Both the position numbers and the translations under genes were made by a program. The notes beneath the pieces were generated by a model. It had not been told where the DNA came from. It saw only the letters and a list, made by a program, of their open reading frames with translations, and made no database searches. From Pantoea cypripedii (GTDB taxonomy: Bacteria > Pseudomonadota > Gammaproteobacteria > Enterobacterales > Enterobacteriaceae), in assembly GCF_011395035.1 (NCBI RefSeq), contig NZ_CP024768.1:1485377-1549376 (forward strand): a stretch of DNA of 64,000 nucleotides, in the 5' to 3' direction. This document shows positions 1 to 7,972 of this stretch, piece by piece (the first letter of the stretch is position 1; every line of letters begins with the position of its first letter).

Positions 1-576
1 ACCGGCGACATGTTCGCCCTGGAAACGGGCGATATCGAGTTCTTCTGCAGAAGGCTGGCGCGATCCATCGCCCCCGGCAATGGTGGTGGCCCCATAAGGG
101 GTGCCGCCGCGCACATGGGAGATATCGAAAAGTTCTTTGGTGCCATAACCGATGGGGACAATCACCATGCCGTGGTGGGCGAGGGTGGTCCAGACCGAAG
201 TGATGGTTTGCTCCTGGCCGCCGCCGGTGCCGGTGGAGGCAAACACGCTGGCAATTTTGCCGTAGAGCGCGCCTGAGGCCCACAGCCCGCCAGTGCGGTC
301 GAGGAAGTTACGCATCTGACCGGCCATGTTACCGAAACGCGTGGGGGTGCCGAGGATGATGGCATCGTATTGTGGGAGATCTTCGGGGGTTGCCTCAGTG
401 GCTGGCTGATTGACCTTGCCGCCGACCTGCGCGAAGCGTTCGGCGTCCATGGTTTCCGGCACGCGCAATATCGTCACTTCCGCACCGTTCACCCGACGTG
501 CGCCTTCAGCAATGGCCTGCGCCATGGTTTCAATATGTCCGTACATGGAATAATAAAGCACCAGAATTTTCGCCAT
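1..576 (-). CDS. wrbA: NAD(P)H:quinone oxidoreductase WrbA (3' end outside window)
   Basis: Flavodoxin-like FMN protein that reduces quinones with NAD(P)H by two-electron transfer, a cytoplasmic oxidative-stress function. The minus-strand frame opens at 576 with MAKILVLYYSMYGHIETMA, the FMN phosphate-binding loop of the family, followed by the conserved GTPTRFGNMAGQMRNFLD and STGTGGGQE segments. It reads without a stop to base 1. The last visible residues (IARFQGEHVAG) correspond to the family C-terminus, so only about six residues of the roughly 198 are missing. The neighbouring ymdF-like gene and rut operon match E. coli order. Identification is from recognised sequence and synteny. Confidence 0.96.
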   Translation of the reverse strand, partial: MAKILVLYYSMYGHIETMAQAIAEGARRVNGAEVTILRVPETMDAERFAQVGGKVNQPATEATPEDLPQYDAIILGTPTRFGNMAGQMRNFLDRTGGLWASGALYGKIASVFASTGTGGGQEQTITSVWTTLAHHGMVIVPIGYGTKELFDISHVRGGTPYGATTIAGGDGSRQPSAEELDIARFQGEHVAG

Positions 577-888
577 CTTTTTTCTTCCTGCGGGGTTTGA
601 ACACGTAATCTGAAGTATAGAAGAGCCTGCGTGACCTGCCGCTGAACAGCACAGCCGCTTAGCTGCGGCTTCGCTTAATACTCGGCTAAGCGCTTGTCAT
701 CTGGCGTAAAATGCCAAATCGTAGAAGAAATTAAGAAGAATATGTGTTTCAAAGTATAAATATCAGCCATAAACGCAACGCTATTGGCTATTCTTTAATC
801 GGGTGGTCCGGAAAACGTGCCACCTGCGCTTTTCACCCCTTGCATGTGAAAAGTCCTGACCACAGATGCGAAAACTCTCTCGGAGGAA
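577..888. other. Intergenic region wrbA-ymdF
   Basis: Non-coding region between divergent wrbA and the ymdF-like gene. It should hold the promoters of both. A short inverted repeat (AGCCGC 653-658, GCGGCT 665-670) is visible but has no T-run, so it is not called a terminator. No other convincing element is seen. Confidence 0.5.
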
Positions 889-891
889 ATG

Positions 892-1056
892 ATGGCCCAA
901 CATCGTGGAGGATCGGGTAATTTCGCGGAAGATCGCGAAAGAGCCGCGGAAGCAGGCCGTAAAGGCGGTAAGAATAGCGGCGGGAATTTCAGAAACGACC
1001 CGCAGCGCGCTTCCGAAGCAGGTGAAAAAGGGGGACGCAGCCGCGGTAAGAAATAA
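892..1056 (+). CDS. ymdF: Small KGG-repeat stress protein, YmdF/YciG-like
   Basis: 54-residue, very hydrophilic, Gly/Arg/Lys-rich protein beginning MAQHRGGSGNFAEDRERA. It carries two repeats of the KGG stress-protein motif (AAEAGRKGGKNSGGNF near 19-34 and ASEAGEKGG near 40-48), a family induced in stationary phase or stress in enterics, with no defined biochemical role. The ribosome-binding site GGAGG lies at 882-886. There is an ATG at 889 and another at 892; the second has better spacing, so 892 is chosen. In E. coli ymdF also lies between wrbA and rutG, which supports orthology. Confidence 0.87.
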   Translation: MAQHRGGSGNFAEDRERAAEAGRKGGKNSGGNFRNDPQRASEAGEKGGRSRGKK

Positions 1057-1157
1057 TCCGGCTGTACAGTAATTCCCTCCGCCGCCGGGAGCGCCCGGCG
1101 GTGACAACGCCTTCTGACTCTGCGAAAATGACGCCCGAATTCACATCGTGGTGCTTT

Positions 1158-2081
1158 ATGTCTTCAGCTTCTTCTCGTCTTTCCCTGCGCCTGACGCGCC
1201 AGGAACTTGTGTTGATCTTCATTACCATGGTCTGGGGCGGCACCTTTCTGGTGGTGCATCGGGCGATGGCTCATTCCGGCCCATTCTTCTTCGTTGGTCT
1301 GCGTTTTGCGACGGCGGCGTTACTGCTGGCTTTTTTCTTCCGCCGTTACCTGAAGCAAACCACCTGGCTGGAGTGCAAGGCGGGGGCGTTGATTGGTGTG
1401 GCTATCGCCGGAGGCTATGGCCTGCAAACCTGGGGTATGCAAACCATTTCCAGCAGCCAGTCCGCCTTTCTGACTGCGCTTTACGTGCCAGTGGTGCCGC
1501 TATTGCAGTGGCTGTTTTTACGTCGCCCACCCGGATTAATGGCGTGGCTGGGGATTCTGCTGGCGTTTATTGGCTTGTTGCTGGTGGCGGGTCCGCAGGA
1601 TGGCCGTTTCGCCCTGAACGCCGGTGAAATGGCCACCCTGCTGAGCACCCTGGCGATTGCCGCTGAAATCATTCTGATCAGCCGGTTTGCTGGTCAGGTT
1701 GATGTGCGTCGTGTGACGCTGATCCAGCTGGCCGTCGCATCGGCCTGTGCTTTCGTGTTTATGATCCCCAATGGGGAAACGTTACCGACCCTCAGCACGC
1801 CGCTGGTGCTGAGTGCGCTGGGTCTCGGTGCCGCCAGTGCCCTGATTCAGGTCACCATGAACTGGGCGCAGCGCAGTGTCTCACCGACGCGTGCGACGGT
1901 GATCTATGCCGGTGAACCGGTTTGGGCAGGGGTAGTGGGGCGGCTGGCAGGTGAACGTTTACCGGCAGCGGCCTTGCTGGGGGGAGCGTTGATTGTCTGC
2001 GGGGTGATCGTCAGTGAATTACGCATCCGGCGTAAAAAAGCGGTGCCGGAGCTGGCACCGCAGGAGATGCAGGAACCCTAA
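1158..2081 (+). CDS. DMT-superfamily (EamA) inner membrane transporter
   Basis: 307-residue membrane protein with two EamA halves and about ten hydrophobic segments, the usual architecture and length of drug/metabolite exporters. Landmarks are TMVWGGTFLVVHRAM in the first helix, GGYGLQTWGMQ, and the second-half signature with ATVIYAGEPVWAGVVG near 255-270. The frame is open from 1101, but the ATG at 1158 starts right before the first hydrophobic segment and fits family N-termini better. The gene is convergent with rutG and their stop codons overlap (2078-2081). The substrate cannot be read from sequence. It breaks the E. coli ymdF-rutG adjacency, so it is probably an insertion in this lineage. 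Confidence 0.85.
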   Translation: MSSASSRLSLRLTRQELVLIFITMVWGGTFLVVHRAMAHSGPFFFVGLRFATAALLLAFFFRRYLKQTTWLECKAGALIGVAIAGGYGLQTWGMQTISSSQSAFLTALYVPVVPLLQWLFLRRPPGLMAWLGILLAFIGLLLVAGPQDGRFALNAGEMATLLSTLAIAAEIILISRFAGQVDVRRVTLIQLAVASACAFVFMIPNGETLPTLSTPLVLSALGLGAASALIQVTMNWAQRSVSPTRATVIYAGEPVWAGVVGRLAGERLPAAALLGGALIVCGVIVSELRIRRKKAVPELAPQEMQEP

Positions 2082-3406
2082 CTGTTTTGGCGTGCCGTCT
2101 GGTTCTCACCCAGGCTGGCACCGCGACGGCGCAGAATTGCGTTGAGAATGATGGCACCGAAGGTAGCGGTGCCGATGCCGCCCAGGGTGAAGTTACCAAT
2201 TTTCAGCGCGAAATCCCCGGCCCCCAGTACCAGCGTGGTTGCCACCATAATCAGATTGCTGTTCTGGCTGAAATCGACGTGATTTTGCACCCAGATACGT
2301 GCCCCGGCCACGGCAATCAGACCAAACACCACAATCGATGCACCACCAATCACCGGGCCGGGAATGGTGTGGATCAGTGCGCCAAATTTGGGTGAGAAGC
2401 CCAGCACCAAAGCAATCACCGCCGCAGCGACAAAGGCCAGCGTGGAATAGACTTTTGTAACGGCCATCACGCCAATGTTTTCCGCATAAGTTGTCACACC
2501 GCTGCCACCGATTGAACCCGAGAGCATGGTGGCCAGGCCGTCACCGACGAAGGCCCGCCCCATCCAGGGATCAAGATTGCGCTCGGTCATGCCCGCCACT
2601 GCTTTAATATGTCCGAGGTTCTCCGCCACCAGAATGATGGCCACCGGCGCGATCATCACGATCGCCTGCATATCAAACACCGGCGTGGTGGTATGCGGCA
2701 GGCCAAACCAGGCCGCGTTGGCGACGCCAGTGAAGTCGACCGGCTTGCCAAACCCCATGACATTGGTCAGCAGGGCATAGATGGCCCAGGCGACGATCAG
2801 ACCGACCAGGATCAGCAAGCGCTGCACCATGCCTCGGGTAAACACCGCCACCAGACCAATACACAGCACCGTCATCACCGCCATCCAGCTATCGAACATT
2901 GAGGACGACACGCTATGTACCGCAATCGGGGCGAGATTCAGCCCAATCGCCATGACAACCGCGCCGGTGACTACGGGTGGCATCAGCCGTTCGATCCAGC
3001 CGGTACCCACTTTCATCACCACAAAACCAATCAGCGTATACAAGGCACCACAGGCGATCACCCCACCGAGCGCCAGTGAGAGGTTGGGGTTGAGACCCTG
3101 ACCATTGAAGCCGGTGACGGCGATAATCACGCCAACAAAGGCCGCACTGGAACCGAGATAGCTGGGCACGCGTCCCCCGGTGATGACAAAGAACAACAGC
3201 GTGCCAATCCCGGAAACCAGAATCGCCAGATTTGGGTCCAGCCCCATCAGCAACGGCATCAGCACCGTTGCGCCAAACATTGCCACAGCATGCTGCAGGC
3301 CCAGAATCACGGTCTGCCCGAGCGGCAGCGTTTCATCCGGTGCAATCAGCCCATTTTCAGTCAAGGCTGACTTTTTCTGCCAGCGGGGAAACCAGGAACT
3401 CGCCAT
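2078..3406 (-). CDS. rutG: Pyrimidine permease RutG (NCS2 family)
   Basis: Proton-coupled uracil/pyrimidine importer of the nucleobase-cation symporter-2 family, 442 residues with about 14 membrane segments. Visible landmarks are the N-terminal LGLQHAVAMFGATVLMPLL, the SYLGSSAAFVG and APVAIILVAENLGHIKAV segments, and the SGSIGGSGVTTYAENIGVMAVT stretch, all typical of UraA/RutG permeases. It is the distal gene of the rut operon, 45 bases after rutF, and would feed uracil to RutA. Position in the operon favours RutG over UraA. Confidence 0.95.
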   Translation of the reverse strand: MASSWFPRWQKKSALTENGLIAPDETLPLGQTVILGLQHAVAMFGATVLMPLLMGLDPNLAILVSGIGTLLFFVITGGRVPSYLGSSAAFVGVIIAVTGFNGQGLNPNLSLALGGVIACGALYTLIGFVVMKVGTGWIERLMPPVVTGAVVMAIGLNLAPIAVHSVSSSMFDSWMAVMTVLCIGLVAVFTRGMVQRLLILVGLIVAWAIYALLTNVMGFGKPVDFTGVANAAWFGLPHTTTPVFDMQAIVMIAPVAIILVAENLGHIKAVAGMTERNLDPWMGRAFVGDGLATMLSGSIGGSGVTTYAENIGVMAVTKVYSTLAFVAAAVIALVLGFSPKFGALIHTIPGPVIGGASIVVFGLIAVAGARIWVQNHVDFSQNSNLIMVATTLVLGAGDFALKIGNFTLGGIGTATFGAIILNAILRRRGASLGENQTARQNS

Positions 3407-3451
3407 CGTCTTCTCCAGAGTGTCTGTGGAACCGGACCGCGCAGGGCGGCG

Positions 3452-3967
3452 TTAGCGGGCTTCCTGCCGTGAAAAGTGATGATATCCGCGGTCAAACCAG
3501 GCAAGGCCGTGCGACTCCTCATTCCGCACCAGCGCCAGCACCTCGCAAAATAGCGTGTCGTGAGTGCCGACGCTGACCACTTGGGTGATTTTGCAATCAA
3601 ACGACACCAGCGCGCCGTCCAGCAGCGGTGAGCCACTGGTGAGCGTATGCCAGCGGGCGGCGAGAAAGCGTTCGGCCATTGGCGTTTTGCCACCAAAAAG
3701 CGTTGAAAGATCTTCGTGTCCGGCAGCCAGTGTATTCACGCACAAGTAACCGTTGTCGCGAAACACCGGCCACACCGAGGCAGAACGGTTCAGGCACACC
3801 AGCAGCGTCGGCGGTGAATCGGTCACGCTGCACACGGCTGAGGCGGTAAAACCGGCCCGGCCAGCCGGACCGTCGGTGGTGATGATGTTGACGGCGGCAC
3901 CCAGGCGTGACATCGCATCGCGAAACGTCTGGCGTTCAACCGTCGGTAAGACTTCATGCACACTCAT
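3452..3967 (-). CDS. rutF: Flavin reductase RutF
   Basis: NADH-dependent FMN reductase of the flavin-reductase-like (split-barrel) family, which supplies reduced FMN to the RutA monooxygenase. The 171-residue product starts MSVHEVLPTVERQTFRDAMS and has the family core GAAVNIITTDG, GFTASAVCSVTDSPPTLLVCLNRSAS and CVNTLAAGHEDLS. The frame is open further upstream, but the ATG at 3967 matches family N-termini. It overlaps the end of rutD by 14 bases, leaving no room for the rutE gene that sits between them in E. coli. Confidence 0.94.
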   Translation of the reverse strand: MSVHEVLPTVERQTFRDAMSRLGAAVNIITTDGPAGRAGFTASAVCSVTDSPPTLLVCLNRSASVWPVFRDNGYLCVNTLAAGHEDLSTLFGGKTPMAERFLAARWHTLTSGSPLLDGALVSFDCKITQVVSVGTHDTLFCEVLALVRNEESHGLAWFDRGYHHFSRQEAR

Positions 3968-4760
3968 CCGTGACCTCCTGAGCGCGGCTGTCGTCCAGCC
4001 ATTGCAGCAACAGCGTGTTGAAGTTTTCTGCATCGGTGACGCTCATGGCATGCCCACCCCAGGCCATTTCAATCAGGCTGGCGTTGGGCAGCGCAGCAGC
4101 CAGCTGCTGAGAGCAACTCCAGGGGACCAGCAGATCATCCTGGCTGTAGATGGCCAGCACCGGCTGGGTGATGCGTGCCGCATGGGGGCGAAAATCGGCG
4201 CTTTTCAGCGCGTGCAGGCGGCGCAGCAGGTTTTCCATGCCCTGGAAATGTTTGACGTGGTGGGCGTCTTCCGCTTCGATGCGCGACTGATGACGCGCCA
4301 GCCATTCGGCCGGATAAAGAAACAGCGGCTGGGCGCGCACAAAGGCCTCAACGCCCACATTGAGCAGCAGGTCCTGGCGTACCTGGAAGCAGCGTCCGGT
4401 ATGGGCATCGAGTGATAACCAGCCGTTAATCACCACCACGCGTCCCACGCGTTGTGGGTAGTCGAGCGCCAGTTGCAGGCCAATCAACCCGCCGAGTGCA
4501 TGGCCAATCAGGTCAAAGCGTTCGATGCCCTGTTGCTCCAGCGCGTCCGCCAGTTCGGCGGCCATCATCGCCATGCTGTAGCCTTCAGGCAGCGTATCCG
4601 GGCTGCGGCCGGTGCCGCGCTGGTCGTAGGTCACCACGCGATAATGCTGTCCCAGCGCCGCCAGCTGGGGTTGCCAGAAACCGGCCACCCCGCCCAGGCC
4701 GGAGGAGAGCACCAGCGTCGGTGCGTCCCTGGTCTGTAAACCCTGAATCTCCAGATGCAT
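3954..4760 (-). CDS. rutD: Putative aminoacrylate hydrolase RutD
   Basis: Alpha/beta-hydrolase-fold protein of 268 residues, assigned to speeding the conversion of 3-aminoacrylate to malonic semialdehyde in the Rut pathway. The oxyanion-loop region SSGLGG is at 19-24 and the strand/nucleophile-elbow segment GHALGG at 86-91. The residue at the usual GxSxG serine position is Ala88, so a canonical serine nucleophile is absent, as I recall for E. coli RutD too. The C-terminal GGHAMSVTDAE supplies the conserved histidine. The ATG shares one base with the rutC stop (TAATG) and has an AGGAGG ribosome site inside the rutC end. Confidence 0.94.
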   Translation of the reverse strand: MHLEIQGLQTRDAPTLVLSSGLGGVAGFWQPQLAALGQHYRVVTYDQRGTGRSPDTLPEGYSMAMMAAELADALEQQGIERFDLIGHALGGLIGLQLALDYPQRVGRVVVINGWLSLDAHTGRCFQVRQDLLLNVGVEAFVRAQPLFLYPAEWLARHQSRIEAEDAHHVKHFQGMENLLRRLHALKSADFRPHAARITQPVLAIYSQDDLLVPWSCSQQLAAALPNASLIEMAWGGHAMSVTDAENFNTLLLQWLDDSRAQEVTDECA

Positions 4761-5155
4761 TACGCCTCCTGTTTGCCGATGTGCGCCACTGTGGCAATCT
4801 CGACCAGCGCATCAGGCTTCACCAGCCCGCATTGAATGCAGTAGCGTGCCGGTTTATCCCCAGGGAAGTATTCGGCATACACCTGATTAATCGCGGCGTA
4901 GTTACTCCAGTCAGTGAGGAAGATGGAGTTGAAGGTGACGTCATCCATGGTGCCGCCAGCCGTTTCTATCACCTTTTTAATGGTTTCCAGTACGTGGCGG
5001 GCTTGTGCAGCCGCATCGCCAACATGCACCACGTTATTTTGCGCGTCGAATGGCAGGGTGCCGGAAACGTAGACCACGCCATCGGCGAGGGTACCGGGCA
5101 CAAAAGGGGCGATAGGTGTGGTGGTGCCGGGCGGAATAATGACACTTTTAGGCAT
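4760..5155 (-). CDS. rutC: 3-aminoacrylate deaminase RutC (RidA/YjgF family)
   Basis: 131-residue RidA-superfamily protein (usual length 128-131) acting on 3-aminoacrylate in the Rut pathway. Recognisable features are PIAPFVPGTLADGVVYVSGTLP at the N-terminus, the family segment with GGTMDDVTFNSIFLTD near 66-81, and ARYCIQCGLVKPDALVEI, including the conserved Arg and Glu of the trimer-interface pocket. It lies 49 bases after rutB and is translationally coupled to rutD. Confidence 0.96.
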   Translation of the reverse strand: MPKSVIIPPGTTTPIAPFVPGTLADGVVYVSGTLPFDAQNNVVHVGDAAAQARHVLETIKKVIETAGGTMDDVTFNSIFLTDWSNYAAINQVYAEYFPGDKPARYCIQCGLVKPDALVEIATVAHIGKQEA

Positions 5156-5204
5156 GGCTTGATCTTCCTTTTCGTGGTTTTTGCAGGTGATTACGATCTT
5201 GATT

Positions 5205-5915
5205 TCAGGCTGTTAGCGTTTCACAGAAGGTGTCGGTATCGCTGACCCAACCGAAAAACGTTTCGATATTGAAGATGGCCGCCTGCTGCGCAAACGGCGG
5301 TCCGGCCTGGTAAGTCGCGTCCTCCAGTACCACACCGAAATATTCCAGAAAGAATCCGTCGCGCAGCGTCGATTCGACGCAGACATTGGTCGCAATGCCG
5401 GTAAAAATCAGGTGGCGAATGCCGCGACTGCGTAACAGGCTATCGAGTGGCGTGTTGAAGAAGCCGCTGTAGCGTGGTTTGGGCAGGATAATGTCACCCG
5501 GCTGCGGCACCAGTTCATCCACCAGCGCATAATCCCAGCCGCCTTTCGCCAGCAGTGTGCCCTGCAGTTCGGGTCGCTTACGCATGGTTTTCAGGGCATT
5601 GGATTTATGAAAATTGGGCGATCCGGCATCACCGGCTTCGACATATTTATCGTCCCAGCCATTCTGGAACCAGATTACCTGGATTCCGGCGGCGCGGGCG
5701 GCAGTCACCGCCTGGTGAATTTTGGCGATTACCGGTTTGGTGGCGGAGACGTCAAAACCGGCCAGGTCGAGATAGCCGCCCTCGGTGGCATAGGCATTTT
5801 GCATATCCACCACAATCAGGGCGCTTTGCGCGGGCGGGAAAGCAATGGCTTCCGGGCGCGCGGGCAAGGTGACCTGCGGTAAGGTCGATGTATGGGCGCA
5901 AACAACGGCAGTCAT
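5205..5915 (-). CDS. rutB: Ureidoacrylate amidohydrolase RutB
   Basis: Cysteine hydrolase of the isochorismatase-like family (236 residues) that hydrolyses the ureidoacrylate product of RutA, releasing carbamate and aminoacrylate. The family triad can be placed: Asp37 in ALIVVDMQNAY, Lys146 in ILPKPRYSGF, and Cys179 in GIATNVCVEST. The start codon shares one base with the rutA stop (TGATG), so the two are translationally coupled. Confidence 0.96.
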   Translation of the reverse strand: MTAVVCAHTSTLPQVTLPARPEAIAFPPAQSALIVVDMQNAYATEGGYLDLAGFDVSATKPVIAKIHQAVTAARAAGIQVIWFQNGWDDKYVEAGDAGSPNFHKSNALKTMRKRPELQGTLLAKGGWDYALVDELVPQPGDIILPKPRYSGFFNTPLDSLLRSRGIRHLIFTGIATNVCVESTLRDGFFLEYFGVVLEDATYQAGPPFAQQAAIFNIETFFGWVSDTDTFCETLTA

Positions 5916-7006
5916 CAGGCAACCTCCTTCTGCGATTCAATCAAAGCGTGACGGCACTGCATCAGCGGCTGAATGTGTTGACCAAAGTCCTCGATCCCCT
6001 GCAGGAAATCGTCGAAAGTCAGCAGCACGCCCTGTGTACCCTCTACCCCAGCAACTTCATCCAACATTCGTGCCACGTTGGCCCAGGAACCCACCAGCGT
6101 ACCCATATTGATGTTCACAGCAGAGGTAGGATCGGCCATCTGACGCACGTTGGTGTCGCTGCCGGATTTGGTGTCCTGCTGGCTTTGGGTGGTCAGCCAG
6201 GCGAGTGCCTCTTCATCGGCACCGGCTTTGTAGTGCTCCCATTTGGCGCGTGCGGCTTCATCACTTTCAGCGGCGATGATCATAAACAGCACATAGGAAC
6301 CCACATCGCGACCCACGTTGTCGGCGGCCTGTTTCATACGCGCGGCGGTGGGGGCAAACGCAGTGGGCGTGTTGACACCTTTACCAAAGCAGAAGTTGTA
6401 ATCGGCGTGTTGCGCCGAAAACGCCATCCCGGCATCACTTTGCCCGGCGCAGATCACCTTCATCGGCCTTTGCGGCTGTGGGCTGAGACGGCAGTCGTTC
6501 ATGGTGAAGAATTCACCTTTGAAATCGCTCTGGCCGTTGCCCCATAAATCGCGCAGCACGGTGACGTACTCGGTCAGGTATTGATAGCGGCTGGCGAAGT
6601 AGTCATCACCCGGCCACAGACCCATCTGTTCATATTCCGGCTTCTGCCAGCCGGTCACCAGGTTGACGCCAAAGCGGCCATTGGAGATAGAATCGATGGT
6701 GGAGGCCATGCGCGCGACAATCGCGGGCGGCAGCGTCAGCGTGGCGGCGGTGGCGTATATTTCGATACGCGAGGTAACCGCGGCCAGCCCGGCCATCAGG
6801 GTGAAAGATTCGAGGTTATGATCCCAGAATTCGGTTTTCCCGCCGAAGCCACGCAGTTTGATCATCGAAAGCGCGAAGTCGAAGTGGTAATGCTCGGCTT
6901 TTTGCACAATCGCTTTGTTCAATTCAAATGTCGGCTTGTACTGCGGGGCATGGGTGGAAATTAACCAGCCATTGTTACCAATCGGGATAAAGACGCCAAT
7001 TTTCAT
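5915..7006 (-). CDS. rutA: Pyrimidine monooxygenase RutA
   Basis: FMN-dependent, bacterial-luciferase-like monooxygenase of 363 residues that opens the uracil ring, the first step of the Rut pathway. It starts MKIGVFIPIGNNGWLISTHAPQ and contains NLVTGWQKPEYEQMGLWPGD and the flavin-binding segment ICAGQSDAGMAFSAQ. A ribosome site (AGAGAGG) precedes the ATG at 7006. It is the first gene of the operon, and the upstream region holds a near-perfect sigma-54 element and RutR-type palindromes. Confidence 0.97.
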   Translation of the reverse strand: MKIGVFIPIGNNGWLISTHAPQYKPTFELNKAIVQKAEHYHFDFALSMIKLRGFGGKTEFWDHNLESFTLMAGLAAVTSRIEIYATAATLTLPPAIVARMASTIDSISNGRFGVNLVTGWQKPEYEQMGLWPGDDYFASRYQYLTEYVTVLRDLWGNGQSDFKGEFFTMNDCRLSPQPQRPMKVICAGQSDAGMAFSAQHADYNFCFGKGVNTPTAFAPTAARMKQAADNVGRDVGSYVLFMIIAAESDEAARAKWEHYKAGADEEALAWLTTQSQQDTKSGSDTNVRQMADPTSAVNINMGTLVGSWANVARMLDEVAGVEGTQGVLLTFDDFLQGIEDFGQHIQPLMQCRHALIESQKEVA

Positions 7007-7094
7007 GTGAAACCTCTCTGCATTGAACGGGCTTGTTTCACGCGCTGCGCTGCGTCCTGCTTGCTCCCTGCTGGCGGCGCTCCGTCACAATTTT

Positions 7095-7109
7095 GCAAAG
7101 CCTGTGCCA
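7095..7109 (-). promoter_or_regulatory. Sigma-54 (-24/-12) promoter of the rut operon
   Basis: On the minus strand the sequence reads TGGCACAGGCTTTGC, a full match to the sigma-54 consensus TGGCAC-N5-TTGC. It lies about 90 bases upstream of the rutA start in the correct orientation. TGCAC/GTGCA half-sites that could belong to NtrC-like sites occur at 7206-7210, 7219-7223 and 7239-7243, at enhancer distance. The element is seen directly; the activator is an inference from nitrogen regulation of rut in E. coli. Confidence 0.85.
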
Positions 7110-7169
7110 CATTTTTAAATGTCTTATACAACATGATGTTAAAAAACAGGCTTAAGAAAAAACCGGAGT

Positions 7170-7198
7170 AAATGGTCCGTTTTGGACCATTTGGTCAA
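7170..7198. promoter_or_regulatory. RutR operator with overlapping inverted repeat
   Basis: TGGACCATTTGGTCAA at 7183-7198 differs by one base from the RutR palindrome TTGACCA-N2-TGGTCAA. It is preceded by a further half, so AAATGGTCC (7170-7178) and GGACCATTT (7184-7192) form a second perfect inverted repeat. An isolated TGGTCAAA half-site lies at 7227-7234. Location between rutA and rutR fits autoregulation and operon repression relieved by uracil. The match is by eye. Confidence 0.8.
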
Positions 7199-7312
7199 AA
7201 TTATCTGCACATTTTTCATGCACAGATGGTCAAAAAAGGTGCAGGGGCGACATTAGGCAGGAGCGGGGGGCTTTGTTATGATGCGATTACGCAGAATGGA
7301 TGAGGTAACAGT

Positions 7313-7948
7313 GTGAAAAGTGATGAAAAAAAGCCAACGCGCCGCTCACGCGCGGTAGCGGCAAAACGGGCGGCGATTCTGGAAGCGGCGCTAACCTTCT
7401 TTTCGCAATTTGGTATTCACGGCACCAGCCTCGATAAAGTGGCGGAGCGCGCCGATGTGTCAAAAACCAATCTGCTTTATTACTACCCCTCGAAAGAGGC
7501 ACTGTACATTGCGGTGCTGAAAGAGATTCTGGATGTCTGGCTGGCTCCGCTGCGGGCGTTGCGCCATGATCAGGAACCGCTAACGGCCATCCGCCGTTAT
7601 ATCCGCCTGAAGCTGGAAGTCTCACGCGATCATCCCCAGGCATCGCGTCTGTTCTGCCTTGAGATGTTACAGGGTGCGCCGCTGCTGAAGGGCGAACTGG
7701 CGGGAGATCTCAAAACGCTGGTTGATGAAAAAGCGGCGATCATCGAACAGTGGATCGCTGAAGGGCGGCTGGCGGGGGTACGGCCACAGCATCTGTTTTT
7801 CCTGCTGTGGGCCACCACCCAGCATTACGCCGATTTCGCCTCGCAGGTTGAAGCAGTGACCGGGCAGACGCTGAATGACCCGGCGTTTTTTGAACAAACG
7901 GTAGATAACGTGCAGCGGATGATTATTGAAGGGATCCGCGTGCGCTAA
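7313..7948 (+). CDS. rutR: TetR-family regulator RutR
   Basis: 211-residue TetR-family repressor that in E. coli binds uracil or thymine and controls pyrimidine genes. The N-terminal helix-turn-helix is visible at about 14-60 (RAAILEAALTFFSQFGIHGT, then SLDKVAERADVSKTNLLYYY). The C-terminal ligand domain contains RLFCLEMLQGAP and FFLLWATTQHYADFASQV. The start codon is GTG at 7313. It is divergent from rutA, where E. coli rutR also sits. Confidence 0.95.
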   Translation: MKSDEKKPTRRSRAVAAKRAAILEAALTFFSQFGIHGTSLDKVAERADVSKTNLLYYYPSKEALYIAVLKEILDVWLAPLRALRHDQEPLTAIRRYIRLKLEVSRDHPQASRLFCLEMLQGAPLLKGELAGDLKTLVDEKAAIIEQWIAEGRLAGVRPQHLFFLLWATTQHYADFASQVEAVTGQTLNDPAFFEQTVDNVQRMIIEGIRVR

Positions 7949-7972
7949 TCCTTTCCAGGCACAGGAGTTTGC

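Noticed and set aside
653..670. Small inverted repeat between wrbA and the ymdF-like gene
   Set aside because: Six-base arms without T-run; both flanking genes are transcribed away from it, so it cannot be their terminator.
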